DNA of 64,000 nt from an uncultured Lachnospiraceae bacterium (GTDB lineage Bacteria; Bacillota; Clostridia; Lachnospirales; Lachnospiraceae). The DNA lies in contig CAJTNT010000003.1 of the NCBI GenBank assembly GCA_910577785.1, forward strand, positions 70,365 to 134,364, in the 5' to 3' direction. Position 1 is the first letter of the stretch. Every line of letters begins with the position of its first letter. This document shows positions 25,348-34,707 of this stretch, in pieces. The position numbers were made by a program, and so were the translations under genes. The notes under the pieces are model-generated. The model was not told the DNA's origin and made no database searches. It saw only the letters and a program-made list of their open reading frames with translations.

Positions 25348-26468
25348 GGACAGAAGAAAACAGGCAGGAGTTTTATGAATTTTGGCTGGCAGGCATCCAG
25401 GGCATCCCAGGCAGGAAGAAAATCCGCCTCAAATCATTGTTCCCAGAACCGAAGGAGCTGTATCGGCTAAAGCCAGCCCAGGTATCCCGCATCCCCTTCT
25501 TGACAGATTTAGAGAAAGAACGGCTGCAGGAAAGCCAGCGGCAGCCGGAAGCGGAAATTGCCAGGCAGATAGAGACATGCCAGGAAACGGGCATTTCCCT
25601 GGTGCTGCGGGAGGATGCGTCCTATCCCAGCCGCCTGCGCGATATCTATAATCCCCCCTATGCCCTCTATTGCCGCGGCAGCCTCCCAGAGGATGCCCGG
25701 CCGGCAGTTGCGCTGGTAGGCGCCAGGAATTGCTCCCCCTATGGGAAAGCTGTGGCAAAGAGCGTTGCCTGCCATCTGGCCATGGCCGGGCTGTCTGTCA
25801 TCAGCGGCCTGGCGGCTGGGATTGACGGAGCTGCCCATCAGGGTGCGCTGCGTGGGGGAGGGCAGACCTACGCTGTCCTTGGCTGCGGCGCGGACGTCTG
25901 TTATCCGGCAGGCCACAGGCAGCTCTATGAAGCATTGGCTATGCAGGGCGGGGTAATTTCCGAATATCCGCCTGGCGCCAAACCCCTCCCGATGAACTTC
26001 CCACAGAGAAACCGCCTCATCAGCGGCCTGTCAGACGCTGTCCTGGTGGTAGAGGCCAGGGAGAAGAGCGGATCCTTAATTACAGCAGATTTTGCCTTGG
26101 AACAGGGCAAGGAAGTCTACGCCGTCCCCGGAAGGGTCAGCGACGCTGCAAGCGGCGGGACGAACCGCCTGATCCGGCAGGGCGCGGGGATTTTCCTTTC
26201 CGCCGAGGATTTCCTGGGAGAACTGGGTTTTTTTGCAGGGAAACAGAGGCCATCTTCCATGAAACCCAAAATTACTCTTGAAAAATTGGAAATGTTGTTG
26301 TATAGTTGTCTGGGTTTCAATCCCAAAAATTTGGATGACCTTATGGAAGAGACGGCTCTCCCGCTGGAGGCAGTTTTGGCAAACCTGTCGTCCCTGCAGG
26401 AAAAGGGCTGCGTCTCTGAGATATATAAAAACTATTTTGTAAGGGCAGAAATTGTAGAATTACAGTAA
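25344..26468 (+). CDS. dprA: DNA processing protein DprA
   Basis: DprA binds incoming single-stranded DNA and loads RecA during transformation. The 374 residues contain a helical N-terminus, the Rossmann-like core with YPSRLRDIYNPPYALYCRG, VGARNCSPYG, VISGLAAGIDGAAHQGAL, NRLISGLSD and EKSGSLITADFALEQGKEVYA split over the usual spacing, and a C-terminal winged helix (NLDDLMEETALPLEAVLANL). The ATG at 25344 overlaps the comM stop, so the two are translationally coupled. No other competence genes are seen here; dprA-topA is a common pair in Firmicutes. Confidence 0.94.
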   Translation: MRTEENRQEFYEFWLAGIQGIPGRKKIRLKSLFPEPKELYRLKPAQVSRIPFLTDLEKERLQESQRQPEAEIARQIETCQETGISLVLREDASYPSRLRDIYNPPYALYCRGSLPEDARPAVALVGARNCSPYGKAVAKSVACHLAMAGLSVISGLAAGIDGAAHQGALRGGGQTYAVLGCGADVCYPAGHRQLYEALAMQGGVISEYPPGAKPLPMNFPQRNRLISGLSDAVLVVEAREKSGSLITADFALEQGKEVYAVPGRVSDAASGGTNRLIRQGAGIFLSAEDFLGELGFFAGKQRPSSMKPKITLEKLEMLLYSCLGFNPKNLDDLMEETALPLEAVLANLSSLQEKGCVSEIYKNYFVRAEIVELQ

Positions 26469-26535
26469 CAGTTCAAAAGAGGCCGAAGCGACTGCTGCCA
26501 AGGCCGCAAGAACATCATTCAGGAGGAACAGTCAA

Positions 26536-28605
26536 ATGGCGAAATATTTAGTGATCGTAGAGTCACCGGCAAAAGTTAAGACGATCAAAAAATTTCTGGG
26601 GAAAAATTACGAGGTAGCGGCATCAAATGGCCATGTACGCGACCTTCCCAAAAGCCAGCTGGGCATAGATTTCGAACACGGCTACGAACCCAAATACATT
26701 ACCATCCGCGGAAAGGGGGAAATCCTGGCAAATCTCCGCAAGGAAGTAAAGAAAGCCGACAAGGTATACCTGGCGACTGACCCTGACCGTGAGGGAGAGG
26801 CGATTTCTTGGCATCTCTCGAAAGCCCTGAAGCTGGAAGAAGGGCAGATACACCGCATCAGCTTCAATGAGATTACCAAGAATGCGGTCAAGGCGTCCTT
26901 AAAACAGGCGCGCGGCATTGACATGAACTTGGTGGACGCACAGCAGGCGCGCCGTATGCTGGATCGCATGGTGGGCTACCGCATCAGCCCGCTGCTCTGG
27001 GCAAAGGTAAAGCGCGGCCTAAGCGCTGGCCGTGTCCAGTCCGTAGCCCTGCGCATTATCTGTGACCGGGAGGAGGAGATCAATGCTTTCATTCCGGAAG
27101 AATACTGGACCTTGGAGGCAAGCCTTTCTGTTGCCGGAGAAAAGAAGCCATTGGCGGCCAAGTTCTACGGAGATGCGCATGGGAAGCGTACGATCGCTTC
27201 CCAGCAGGAGATGGAGCAGATTTTAAAAGATTTAGAAAATGAGACGTTTCAGGTTTTGGATGTCAAAAAAGGAGAACGCATCAAGAAAGTGCCCCTTCCC
27301 TTCACGACCAGCACCCTGCAGCAGGAGGCGTCAAAATCCCTGAATTTTTCTACTCAAAAGACCATGCGCCTGGCACAGCAGCTCTATGAGGGCGTAGACA
27401 TCAAGGGGCAGGGCACGGTGGGCCTGATCACATATTTAAGGACGGATTCCGTGCGGATTTCCGAAGAGGCGGACGCGGTGGCCAGAGAATATATTGGGAA
27501 TGCCTATGGCAAGGAGTATGTTGCCCAGGAAGGCCAGGCAAAGAAAAGCGGCGGCAAAATCCAGGACGCCCACGAAGCCATCCGCCCTTCGGATATCACC
27601 CGGACGCCAGTGATGGTCAAGGAATCCCTAAGCCGGGATCAGTTCCGCCTCTACCGCTTGATCTGGAACCGTTTTGTAGCCAGCCGCATGAGCAGCGCGC
27701 GTTATGAGACGACGGCTGTGCAGATTGGAGCTGGGAGCTACCGTTTCCATGTCTCCGCCTCCAAAATTGCATTTGAGGGCTTCCTCTCGGTCTATGCTGG
27801 GGAGGAAGAGGAAAAGCAGGCCAACAATGTGCTTTTGAAATCCTTAGACACGGATACAAAGCTGGGCTTGATGGGGCTGGAGGAAAAACAGCACTTTACC
27901 CAGCCGCCGGCGCACTTTACGGAAGCTTCCCTGGTAAAGGCCTTGGAAGAACTGGGAATTGGGCGTCCCAGCACCTATGCGCCTACGATTGTCACCCTTT
28001 TGGGGCGCCGGTATGTGGTGAAGGAGAACCGAAACCTTTATATCACAGAGCTTGGGGAGGTGGTCAATTCGATTATGCGCGAGGCCTTCCCCACCATCGT
28101 GGACGACCGCTTCACTGCCAATATGGAGTCTCTGCTGGACAAGGTGGCAGAAGGTTCGGTTGGATGGAAAGCAGTAGTCAGCAACTTTTACCCAGACTTG
28201 GAAGAGGCCGTGCAGACTGCTGAGAAAGAGCTGGAGAAGGTAGATATCGAAGACGAAGTGACAGATGTTATTTGTGACTTATGTGGAAGGAATATGGTAA
28301 TTAAATACGGGCCTCACGGCAGGTTCCTGGCCTGCCCTGGTTTCCCAGACTGCCGCAATACCAAGCCTTATCTGGAGAAAATCGGCGTGGCCTGTCCCAA
28401 ATGCGGCAAAGAAGTCGTCATGAAGAAGACCAAAAAGGGCAGGAAATACTATGGATGTGAGGACAATCCAGACTGCGATTTTATGTCCTGGCAGAAGCCC
28501 TCGAAGGAGATATGCCCAAAGTGCGGCGGATATATGGTGGAAAAAGGGCAGCGCCTGGTGTGCGCAGACGCTCAGTGCGGATTTGTTAAGGATAAGGAAA
28601 AATAA
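26536..28605 (+). CDS. topA: DNA topoisomerase I
   Basis: TopA relaxes negative supercoils by cutting one strand. The 689 residues show the Toprim start YLVIVESPAKVKTIKKFLG, DPDREGEAISWHL, the active Tyr300 in LITYLRTDSVRIS, and three C-terminal zinc ribbons, each with four Cys (CDLCGRNM..., CPKCGKEV..., CPKCGGYM...). AGGAGG lies 12 bases upstream of the ATG. Length and domains are as in other Firmicutes. Confidence 0.97.
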   Translation: MAKYLVIVESPAKVKTIKKFLGKNYEVAASNGHVRDLPKSQLGIDFEHGYEPKYITIRGKGEILANLRKEVKKADKVYLATDPDREGEAISWHLSKALKLEEGQIHRISFNEITKNAVKASLKQARGIDMNLVDAQQARRMLDRMVGYRISPLLWAKVKRGLSAGRVQSVALRIICDREEEINAFIPEEYWTLEASLSVAGEKKPLAAKFYGDAHGKRTIASQQEMEQILKDLENETFQVLDVKKGERIKKVPLPFTTSTLQQEASKSLNFSTQKTMRLAQQLYEGVDIKGQGTVGLITYLRTDSVRISEEADAVAREYIGNAYGKEYVAQEGQAKKSGGKIQDAHEAIRPSDITRTPVMVKESLSRDQFRLYRLIWNRFVASRMSSARYETTAVQIGAGSYRFHVSASKIAFEGFLSVYAGEEEEKQANNVLLKSLDTDTKLGLMGLEEKQHFTQPPAHFTEASLVKALEELGIGRPSTYAPTIVTLLGRRYVVKENRNLYITELGEVVNSIMREAFPTIVDDRFTANMESLLDKVAEGSVGWKAVVSNFYPDLEEAVQTAEKELEKVDIEDEVTDVICDLCGRNMVIKYGPHGRFLACPGFPDCRNTKPYLEKIGVACPKCGKEVVMKKTKKGRKYYGCEDNPDCDFMSWQKPSKEICPKCGGYMVEKGQRLVCADAQCGFVKDKEK

Positions 28606-28648
28606 ATTGTATTTGTTATGGAAAAAACACAAAAAGGTTAGAAAGTTG

Positions 28649-28677
28649 TTGAATTATTCGGGAAAATGTGATAAAAT
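28649..28677 (+). promoter_or_regulatory. Probable promoter of codY
   Basis: TTGAAT (28649-28654) and TAAAAT (28672-28677), 17 bases apart, about 105 bases before codY. The 181-base gap after topA has no clear terminator, so read-through from topA is also possible. Confidence 0.55.
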
Positions 28678-28786
28678 GCAAGACAGTTACCAAAGCGTGG
28701 AGTCAGAAAGTACAATTCATAGCTGGCATTCGTTGCCACTGCAGGCAGCAGAGCTGTAAGCGGCACGTCTGGAGAGGAGGTATATT

Positions 28787-29569
28787 ATGAGTGTCCAACT
28801 GTTAGACAAGACCAGGAAAATCAATAAGTTGCTGCATAATAACAACTCCTCAAAGGTAGTCTTTAATGATATATGCGGGGTTTTGACGGAGATTCTGGAT
28901 TCTAACATTTTGGTCATCAGCAAGAAAGGAAAGGTTCTGGGGACCAGCAGAGGGCAGGGAATAGAGGAAATCCGGGAACTGATTGCCGATGAGGTAGGAG
29001 GCTTTATTGACCATCTTCTGAATGAACGCCTTCTGGGGATTCTGTCCACGAAGGAGAACGTGAACCTGGAGACTTTGGGATTTGTGCCGGAGGATGTGGA
29101 GGACTATCAGGCGATTATCGCACCCATTGATATTGCTGGGGAGCGGCTGGGGACTTTGTTTGCTTACCGCATTGAGCGGGAATATAACATAGACGATATT
29201 ATCCTCAGTGAATACGGCACAACCGTAGTGGGGCTGGAGATGATGCGTTCCGTCAACGAAGAGAATGCAGAAGAGAGCCGCAAGCAGCAGATTGTGAAGT
29301 CGGCCATAAGCACCCTCTCTTTTTCAGAATTAGAAGCAATTACCCATATTTTTGACGAGATGGATGGGAAGGAAGGCATCCTGGTAGCAAGCAAGATCGC
29401 GGATCGGGTGGGGATTACCCGAAGCGTGATAGTGAACGCCCTGCGCAAATTTGAGAGCGCAGGCGTGATTGAATCCAGGTCTTCGGGGATGAAGGGTACC
29501 TATATTAAGGTATTGAATGATGTAGTCTTTGGTGAGCTGGAGAAAGTAAAAAAGCAGAATATGAGGTAA
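28787..29569 (+). CDS. codY: Global regulator CodY
   Basis: CodY senses GTP and branched-chain amino acids and represses stationary-phase, nutrient-uptake and, in several species, motility genes. The 260 residues have the N-terminal GAF domain (LLDKTRKINKLLH at the start) and the C-terminal winged helix ASKIADRVGITRSVIVNALR, the hallmark of the family. GGAGG about 7 bases before the ATG sets the start. As in B. subtilis it stands directly before flgB, but here a strong hairpin and a new promoter separate the two. Confidence 0.96.
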   Translation: MSVQLLDKTRKINKLLHNNNSSKVVFNDICGVLTEILDSNILVISKKGKVLGTSRGQGIEEIRELIADEVGGFIDHLLNERLLGILSTKENVNLETLGFVPEDVEDYQAIIAPIDIAGERLGTLFAYRIEREYNIDDIILSEYGTTVVGLEMMRSVNEENAEESRKQQIVKSAISTLSFSELEAITHIFDEMDGKEGILVASKIADRVGITRSVIVNALRKFESAGVIESRSSGMKGTYIKVLNDVVFGELEKVKKQNMR

Positions 29570-29674
29570 GAATAGTAACGATGAAGTGCGGCGTTACTGG
29601 CCAGGCGCTGTTCCATACAGGCCATATGCAGTTTTACACAATATCCGTAAAGCCAGTGAAAGTTACATATATAA

Positions 29675-29696
29675 ATAACTAAAGGGACTTAGTTAT
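29675..29696 (+). other. Hairpin with GGA in the loop
   Basis: ATAACTAA (29675-29682) and TTAGTTAT (29689-29696) form a perfect 8-bp stem around the loop AGGGAC. A GGA in a hairpin loop is what CsrA recognises, but no csrA gene is in the window, so this stays a possibility only. It stands 4 bases before the terminator-like hairpin. Confidence 0.4.
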
Positions 29697-29699
29697 CTT

Positions 29700-29750
29700 A
29701 CAAAAAAGGGAATTTATAGAATGATCAGGATCTATGGGTTCTCTTTTTGT
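29700..29750 (+). terminator. Probable codY terminator
   Basis: The left arm 29700-29720 begins ACAAAAA and ends ATAGA; the right arm 29731-29750 begins TCTAT and ends CTTTTTGT. The stem has about 20 pairs, one bulged A and several G-U pairs, so it folds best as RNA of the plus strand. It ends in a T-run. The 384-base gap 29570-29953 contains this, the hairpin before it and the flgB promoter. Confidence 0.6.
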
Positions 29751-29803
29751 ACGTATAAGGGGAAAATCTGGCAGAGAAAAAACAAGAAAAACAGAAAAAA
29801 GAC

Positions 29804-29835
29804 TTGCAATATTTAGGGAATAATTATAATATAAT
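29804..29835 (+). promoter_or_regulatory. Promoter of the flagellar operon
   Basis: TTGCAA (29804-29809) is followed by overlapping TATAAT boxes at 29825-29830 and 29830-29835; the register TAATAT (29827-29832) gives a 17-base gap. It looks like a SigA promoter, not a SigD one. The leader to flgB is about 110 bases. Confidence 0.6.
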
Positions 29836-29953
29836 AGAAGGGGTTTTGCGTGTTATCATCCCCCAAGGCATAATTTGCCAGAATGCATGAAAATAGACAT
29901 ATGAGGATGGAAATAGAGTAGAAGGTGGAACGACAGACGGAAGGAGCAGCAGA

Positions 29954-30343
29954 ATGTTAACCAGTGGGATTTATGATTACATTGACGTGATGGATAAGGC
30001 GGCAGATGCGGCCTGGCAGAGGAATACAGCCATCAGCAATAATATTGCCAATCAGAGTACGCCGGGCTATAAGCGTCAGGAAGTTGATTTTGAGGGAACT
30101 CTTCGCCGGGAATTGTCCAAGTTCGAGTATGTTTCGCTAGACGAGAAAGTCAGCGACCTGCACTTGGATCATCTGACTACGACAGCCTATACAGATGCAG
30201 AGGGATATTCCTACCGGCTGGATGGGAATAATGTAGATCCAGAACAGGAGTATGGAGAACTGATTTCTAACCGTATCAGGTACAATGCCCTGATTGACAG
30301 CATGACAAGGGAATTTCAGAGGACTAAGAGTGTGATTAAGTAG
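29954..30343 (+). CDS. flgB: Flagellar basal-body rod protein FlgB
   Basis: FlgB is a proximal rod subunit exported by the flagellar type III system. The 129 residues have the rod/hook N-terminal motif NTAISNNIANQSTPGYKRQEV and a C-terminal helix typical of FlgB (YNALIDSMTREFQRTKSVI). GGAGCAG before the ATG is a moderate RBS. It is the first gene of the fla/che operon. Confidence 0.95.
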   Translation: MLTSGIYDYIDVMDKAADAAWQRNTAISNNIANQSTPGYKRQEVDFEGTLRRELSKFEYVSLDEKVSDLHLDHLTTTAYTDAEGYSYRLDGNNVDPEQEYGELISNRIRYNALIDSMTREFQRTKSVIK

Positions 30344-30411
30344 GGAACCGGCAGCCGGGAAGGCGTGAGATGGCCGCTGGGGCAATACATAGAAATTTAG
30401 GAGGCAAGAGC

Positions 30412-30852
30412 ATGTCATTATTTCAGTCGTTTAACATTAACACATCCGGCATGACGGCACAACGGTTCCGTATGGATGTGATTTCGCAGAATGTGGCAAA
30501 TGTGACGACCACAAGAACCGCAGATGGTACGCCATACAGGCGCAAGGTCGTGACGTTCACGGAGAAGCAGCTTACCCCGTTTAGCAGCTATCTGGCTAAT
30601 GCGCGCCAGGCCTATATGGGCAACGGGGTGAAAGTGTCAGAAGTGAGTGAGGATACCAGCACGGATTTCGTTATGAAATATGATCCCTCCCATCCGGATG
30701 CGGATGAGAATGGGTATGTATCCTATCCGAATGTGAACATCATTACGGAAATGACCAATATGATTGATGCCAGCCGCTCTTATGAAGCGAACATCACAGC
30801 CTTTGAGACCAGCAAGGCGATGGCGCTGAAGGGCTTGGAACTGGGGAAATAG
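30412..30852 (+). CDS. flgC: Flagellar basal-body rod protein FlgC
   Basis: FlgC is a second proximal rod subunit. The 146 residues start FQSFNINTSGMTAQRFRMDV, with ISQNVANVTTTRTADGTPYRR, and end with the conserved ANITAFETSKAMALKGLELG helix. GGAGG 7 bases before the ATG at 30412 selects it over the upstream frame opening at 30370, which adds 14 residues without family sequence. Confidence 0.95.
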   Translation: MSLFQSFNINTSGMTAQRFRMDVISQNVANVTTTRTADGTPYRRKVVTFTEKQLTPFSSYLANARQAYMGNGVKVSEVSEDTSTDFVMKYDPSHPDADENGYVSYPNVNIITEMTNMIDASRSYEANITAFETSKAMALKGLELGK

Positions 30853-30878
30853 GATAGGATAAGAGGAGGTTAACAAGA

Positions 30879-31190
30879 ATGGATATAACAGCGTTGCATA
30901 ATGTGACATCGGAATATCTTAAGAATGTGGTCGATGCCAGCCAACAGGTCCATGTGGAGGATGAGAGCTTTGACAATGTGCTCCAGTCAGCAATGGATAT
31001 GATTAATGAGGCAAATTACCTGCAGAACAAGTCAGAAGAGGCCGAAATGGAATTTATGTTAGGTTATTCTACCAACCCCCATGCGCTGATGGCGGTTCAG
31101 GAGAAAGCGGATATTGCCCTGAACTACACAATGACGGTTAAGGACAAGGTTTTGGACGCGTATAAAGAACTTATGAATATGCAGATTTAA
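30879..31190 (+). CDS. fliE: Flagellar hook-basal body complex protein FliE
   Basis: FliE joins the MS ring to the rod and is among the first substrates exported. The 103 residues have the conserved C-terminal half with LGYSTNPHALMAVQEKADIA-like sequence and NYTMTVKDKVLDAYKELMNMQI. GAGGAGG lies about 10 bases upstream. The order flgB-flgC-fliE-fliF is that of B. subtilis. Confidence 0.93.
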   Translation: MDITALHNVTSEYLKNVVDASQQVHVEDESFDNVLQSAMDMINEANYLQNKSEEAEMEFMLGYSTNPHALMAVQEKADIALNYTMTVKDKVLDAYKELMNMQI

Positions 31191-31275
31191 AGTATTTCAT
31201 TTGCTGTAAGTATGGCATGTTACATCGTATAGGACGGATAATTCAAGATTTTGTATAGAATGGGTGGAGAGACAC

Positions 31276-32892
31276 ATGCAGGAAAGAATACAAGGTATTC
31301 CCAAAAGGGTGCTGGAATGGTGGGGGAAGTTTTCTGTCAAACAGAAGACGCTGATTGCGAGCGTTGCCGTTTTTTTTGCTGTAGCAATGGCGATTGTTGT
31401 TAAGATACTGACCACGCCTACGATGGTGCCGATCAGGAACTGTGAAGATACAAAAGAAGCGGCAGAGGTAAAGGAGCTGCTGGATGGGGAAGGCATTAAG
31501 TTTGAGGTTTCCAACAATGGGCTGAATTTCCAGGTCCGTGCAGAGGATGAGGCGAATGCGGCGATTTTGCTGGGTAAGAATGGGATCCCGGCTTCTTCGT
31601 ATGACCTAAAAAATGTGTTCGACGGAGGGCTCAGCACGACAGAGGCGGATAAGGGCAAGCGCTACCAGCTGTATCTGGAGAAGCAGCTGGAAGAGCAGCT
31701 GACAGGATTGGATATGGTCAAGGGCGCCACGGTGAACCTGAACCTGCCGGTGGACGACGGCACGGTGCTGGCGCTGAATGAGGATTCTTATGCGGCCATT
31801 ACCTTGACGCTGTCCGGCGAAATGGATGAAGACATGGCCGGCGGCCTGGCAAAATGGGTTGCCACAGCCATTGGCAATGACAGTACGGATGATATCTCAA
31901 TTATGGATACAGCCGGAAACGTGTTGTTCACCGGCGGCGATTCTGCCACCGCAATCAGTGGCGCAAGCTCCCAGCTTTCCTATAAGACGAAGGCAGAGAA
32001 TATGGTCAAGAGCCAGGTGAAGGACGTAGTGCTAGGCACTAACGTATATGATACCGTTTCGGTCGGCCTGAATCTGAATGTTAATTTCAGCGAGACGAAG
32101 TCGACGAACCACAGATGGTATGTGGATGGGGATGAGGGCCACGGGCCGGTCGCGGAACGCAGGCAGTACGATGAGGAAAGCTCGGGCGGCGCAGGCGATA
32201 TACCTGGGACAGATACCAACGGGGAGAACGACACTACATATGTGATGGAGAACAACGCGGCTTCCAACCGGACAGTTTCTGAGACTAGCGAGAAGTACCA
32301 GACCAGCGAAGAGATTACTGAGAGCAGCGGGGGCGTAGGCGGAGTGGATTATGAGACTTCATCCGTTGCGGTAGTTGCCAACCAGCATCGGTATTATTAT
32401 GAAGATACCCTGCGGGAGAGCGGCGAACTGGGAGATATGAGTTTTGATGAGTTTGTGGCACAGAACCGCGAGCGGGTCAAGATGGATGTGGATCAGGATC
32501 TTGTGCAGATGGTGGCCAGGGCAACTGGGTTCCCAGAGGAAAACATTAAAGTAGTGGTCTATGAAATCCCATTTTTCGAATATTCCAGCAGCAGCGGACA
32601 GGAGTTCTTCGATTATCTGCCGCTGGCGATTGCGTTGCTGATTATGCTTATGTTGGGCTATGTGGTGTTCCGCAGCACGAGGAAGGAAGAACAGGTGGTG
32701 GAGCCGGAGCCGGAGCTTTCGGTGGAATCCTTGCTGGCTACGACAAAAGAAGCGACAGAAAAGGAATCTTTGGAGGATATTGGATTCTCAGAGAAGTCTG
32801 AGACCCGTGTGATGATAGAGAAGTTTGTAGATGAAAACCCTGAGGCGGTGGCTTCATTGCTTCGGAATTGGCTGAACGAGGAGTGGAAATAG
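31276..32892 (+). CDS. fliF: Flagellar M-ring protein FliF
   Basis: FliF forms the MS ring in the membrane, the base on which the motor is built. The 538 residues contain a first transmembrane helix (about 24-46), two ring-building motifs including NGLNFQVRAEDEANAAILL and GASSQLSYKTKAENMVKSQV, a Gly/Ser-rich middle part, a second membrane helix near 450-470, and the C-terminal FliG-binding tail ASLLRNWLNEEWK. GGTGGAG 6 bases before the ATG at 31276 is preferred to the GTG at 31264. Confidence 0.94.
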   Translation: MQERIQGIPKRVLEWWGKFSVKQKTLIASVAVFFAVAMAIVVKILTTPTMVPIRNCEDTKEAAEVKELLDGEGIKFEVSNNGLNFQVRAEDEANAAILLGKNGIPASSYDLKNVFDGGLSTTEADKGKRYQLYLEKQLEEQLTGLDMVKGATVNLNLPVDDGTVLALNEDSYAAITLTLSGEMDEDMAGGLAKWVATAIGNDSTDDISIMDTAGNVLFTGGDSATAISGASSQLSYKTKAENMVKSQVKDVVLGTNVYDTVSVGLNLNVNFSETKSTNHRWYVDGDEGHGPVAERRQYDEESSGGAGDIPGTDTNGENDTTYVMENNAASNRTVSETSEKYQTSEEITESSGGVGGVDYETSSVAVVANQHRYYYEDTLRESGELGDMSFDEFVAQNRERVKMDVDQDLVQMVARATGFPEENIKVVVYEIPFFEYSSSSGQEFFDYLPLAIALLIMLMLGYVVFRSTRKEEQVVEPEPELSVESLLATTKEATEKESLEDIGFSEKSETRVMIEKFVDENPEAVASLLRNWLNEEWK

Positions 32893-32896
32893 AGTT

Positions 32897-33904
32897 ATGG
32901 CAAGCGAAGATTATAATGGCGTTCAAAAAGCGGCGATATTGCTGATTGCCTTAGGGCCTGAAAAATCTGCCTCAATTTTTAAACATCTTAAGGAAGAAGA
33001 GATTGAGGAGCTGACATTGGAGATTGCCAATACCAGAAGCATATCGCCTCAGATTAAAGAAGATGTCCTGAATGAGTTTTATCAGGTCTGCCTGGCGCAG
33101 CAGTACATAGCAGAAGGCGGTATCGGATATGCCAAGGAATTGCTGGAGAAGGCGTTGGGCGAAGAGAAGGCTCAGGGCGTAATCTCCAAGCTGACGGCGT
33201 CTCTGCAGGTACGCCCGTTCGAATTTGTGCGTAAGACAGATCCTGCCCAGCTTTTGAACTTTATACAGGATGAACACCCACAGACGATCGCGATGATTTT
33301 ATCTTATCTGTCAGCGAACCAGGCTTCCATGATTATGAGCGCCCTGCTTCCGGAGAAGCAGGCGGATGTGGCAAAGCGTATCGCAATGATGGACCGGACG
33401 TCGCCGGATGTAATAAAGGAAGTGGAGAGGGTTTTGGAACGGAAGCTTTCAACATTGGTAAACCAGGATTACACCATTGTAGGCGGTGTGGATGCGATTG
33501 TGGCTATTTTGAATACCGTAGACCGCGCGACAGAGAAGCATATTATGGAATCCCTGGAAATCGAAGAGCCGGAATTGGCAGACGAAATCCGCAAGAAGAT
33601 GTTCGTGTTCGAAGACATCCTCCTGTTGGACGACAGGGCAATCCAGCGTGTGCTGCGTGATGTGGACAACAATGACCTTGGCGTAGCCCTGAAGGCAGCC
33701 AACGAAGATGTGCAGAATGCTATCTTCAAGAACCTGTCCAAACGTCTGGCGGCTATGATTAAGGAAGATATGGAATTTATGGGTCCGGTCCGCATGAAGG
33801 ATGTAGAAGAAGCACAGCAGAAGATTGTTGGTATTATACGTAAACTGGAAGATTCAGCAGAAATCGTAATCTCCAGAGGCGGAGGTGACGAAATCGTTGT
33901 CTAA
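32897..33904 (+). CDS. fliG: Flagellar motor switch protein FliG
   Basis: FliG couples the stator to the rotor and is part of the switch (C ring). The 335 residues contain the N-terminal KAAILLIALGPEKSASIFKH, the EHPQTIAMILSYL middle motif (EHPQ) and the C-terminal charged helix region DDRAIQRVLRDVDNNDL, which contacts MotA. Domain order and length are standard. The end overlaps the fliH start by 8 bases. Confidence 0.97.
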   Translation: MASEDYNGVQKAAILLIALGPEKSASIFKHLKEEEIEELTLEIANTRSISPQIKEDVLNEFYQVCLAQQYIAEGGIGYAKELLEKALGEEKAQGVISKLTASLQVRPFEFVRKTDPAQLLNFIQDEHPQTIAMILSYLSANQASMIMSALLPEKQADVAKRIAMMDRTSPDVIKEVERVLERKLSTLVNQDYTIVGGVDAIVAILNTVDRATEKHIMESLEIEEPELADEIRKKMFVFEDILLLDDRAIQRVLRDVDNNDLGVALKAANEDVQNAIFKNLSKRLAAMIKEDMEFMGPVRMKDVEEAQQKIVGIIRKLEDSAEIVISRGGGDEIVV

Positions 33905-34694
33905 TTTATATAAGCAGAGGCAGATCCTCGCCAATAGCAGCGGCGCCAGGATTATCAATTCCAACGATAGAATCGATGCCCAGCTCCAGGAACTTGCAAA
34001 AATGATGGTGCAGGCGCCGGAGGATGGGTTTGTAGGCGGCCTGCAGGCAGAGCAGGTGGAAGTGGCGCCTCCCGAAGAAACCGTTTCTCCCGAAGAATTG
34101 CTGCAGCAGGCGCAGGAAGAGGCGGATTCCGTTTTGGAGGCGGCCAGGCAGCAGGCGGAGGCCATCCAGGCGGAAGCCAGGCAGCAGGCGGAGGCCATCC
34201 GGGAACAGGCTAGGCAGGAAGGGCATAACACTGGCTTTTCGGAAGGAACTGCAAAAGCAGATGCTGCCCTGGCAGAAGGCCAGAGGCGCTTAGAAGAACA
34301 GCGCCAGGCTTTGGAGGCGGATTATAGGCAGAAAACAGAAGAGCTGGAGCCTTATCTCGTGGATATTATTGCAGATGTCTTTGAAAAGGTATTCCATGTG
34401 CAGTTTGACGATAAAAAAGAGATCCTCCTGTATCTGATTCAGAAAGTAATCCTCCATGCGGAGGGGACAAAGGAATTTCAGGTGCGGGTAAGCCTGAAGG
34501 ATTATGCGTTTGTTGAGGAACACAAGGGCGAGATTACAGAACAGGTTGGCGGAGCTGTTAAGGTAGAGATCATGGCGGATGCGGCTTTGCAGGAAAGGCA
34601 GTGTATGATTGAGACGGATTCCGGCATTTTTGACTGCGGTACAGACCTCCAGCTTGGGAATATCATAAAGGCACTGCGGTCATTAAGTTTGTGA
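33897..34694 (+). CDS. fliH: Flagellar assembly protein FliH
   Basis: FliH regulates the export ATPase FliI and anchors it to the C ring. The 265 residues begin SNLYKQRQILANSSGARIIN, then carry a long Ala/Gln/Glu-rich coiled coil with two repeats of ARQQAEAI, and a C-terminal domain (VDIIADVFEKVFHVQFDDKK) shared with V-ATPase E-type subunits. The TTG at 33897 is 11 bases after GGAGG (33881-33885); the GTG at 33885 would overlap that RBS, so TTG is preferred but not certain. Confidence 0.88.
   Translation: MSNLYKQRQILANSSGARIINSNDRIDAQLQELAKMMVQAPEDGFVGGLQAEQVEVAPPEETVSPEELLQQAQEEADSVLEAARQQAEAIQAEARQQAEAIREQARQEGHNTGFSEGTAKADAALAEGQRRLEEQRQALEADYRQKTEELEPYLVDIIADVFEKVFHVQFDDKKEILLYLIQKVILHAEGTKEFQVRVSLKDYAFVEEHKGEITEQVGGAVKVEIMADAALQERQCMIETDSGIFDCGTDLQLGNIIKALRSLSL
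34143..34200 (+). repeat. Direct repeat of 25 bp inside fliH
   Basis: The 25-base unit at 34143-34167 returns unchanged at 34176-34200, a 33-base period that encodes 11 residues (ARQQAEAIQAE type). It builds the coiled coil of FliH and looks like a recent duplication. Confidence 0.85.
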
Positions 34695-34707
34695 GGGATG
34701 GGGAAAC

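Noticed and set aside
29804..29835. SigD-type promoter for the flagellar operon
   Set aside because: No TAAA-15-GCCGATAA pattern is present; the site fits SigA.
29570..29953. Cyclic-di-GMP riboswitch before flgB
   Set aside because: The conserved core of the known classes is not seen; only simple hairpins are present.
34143..34200. Direct repeat as CRISPR or mobile element
   Set aside because: It has a 33-base period in frame inside fliH and encodes coiled-coil heptad-like sequence.
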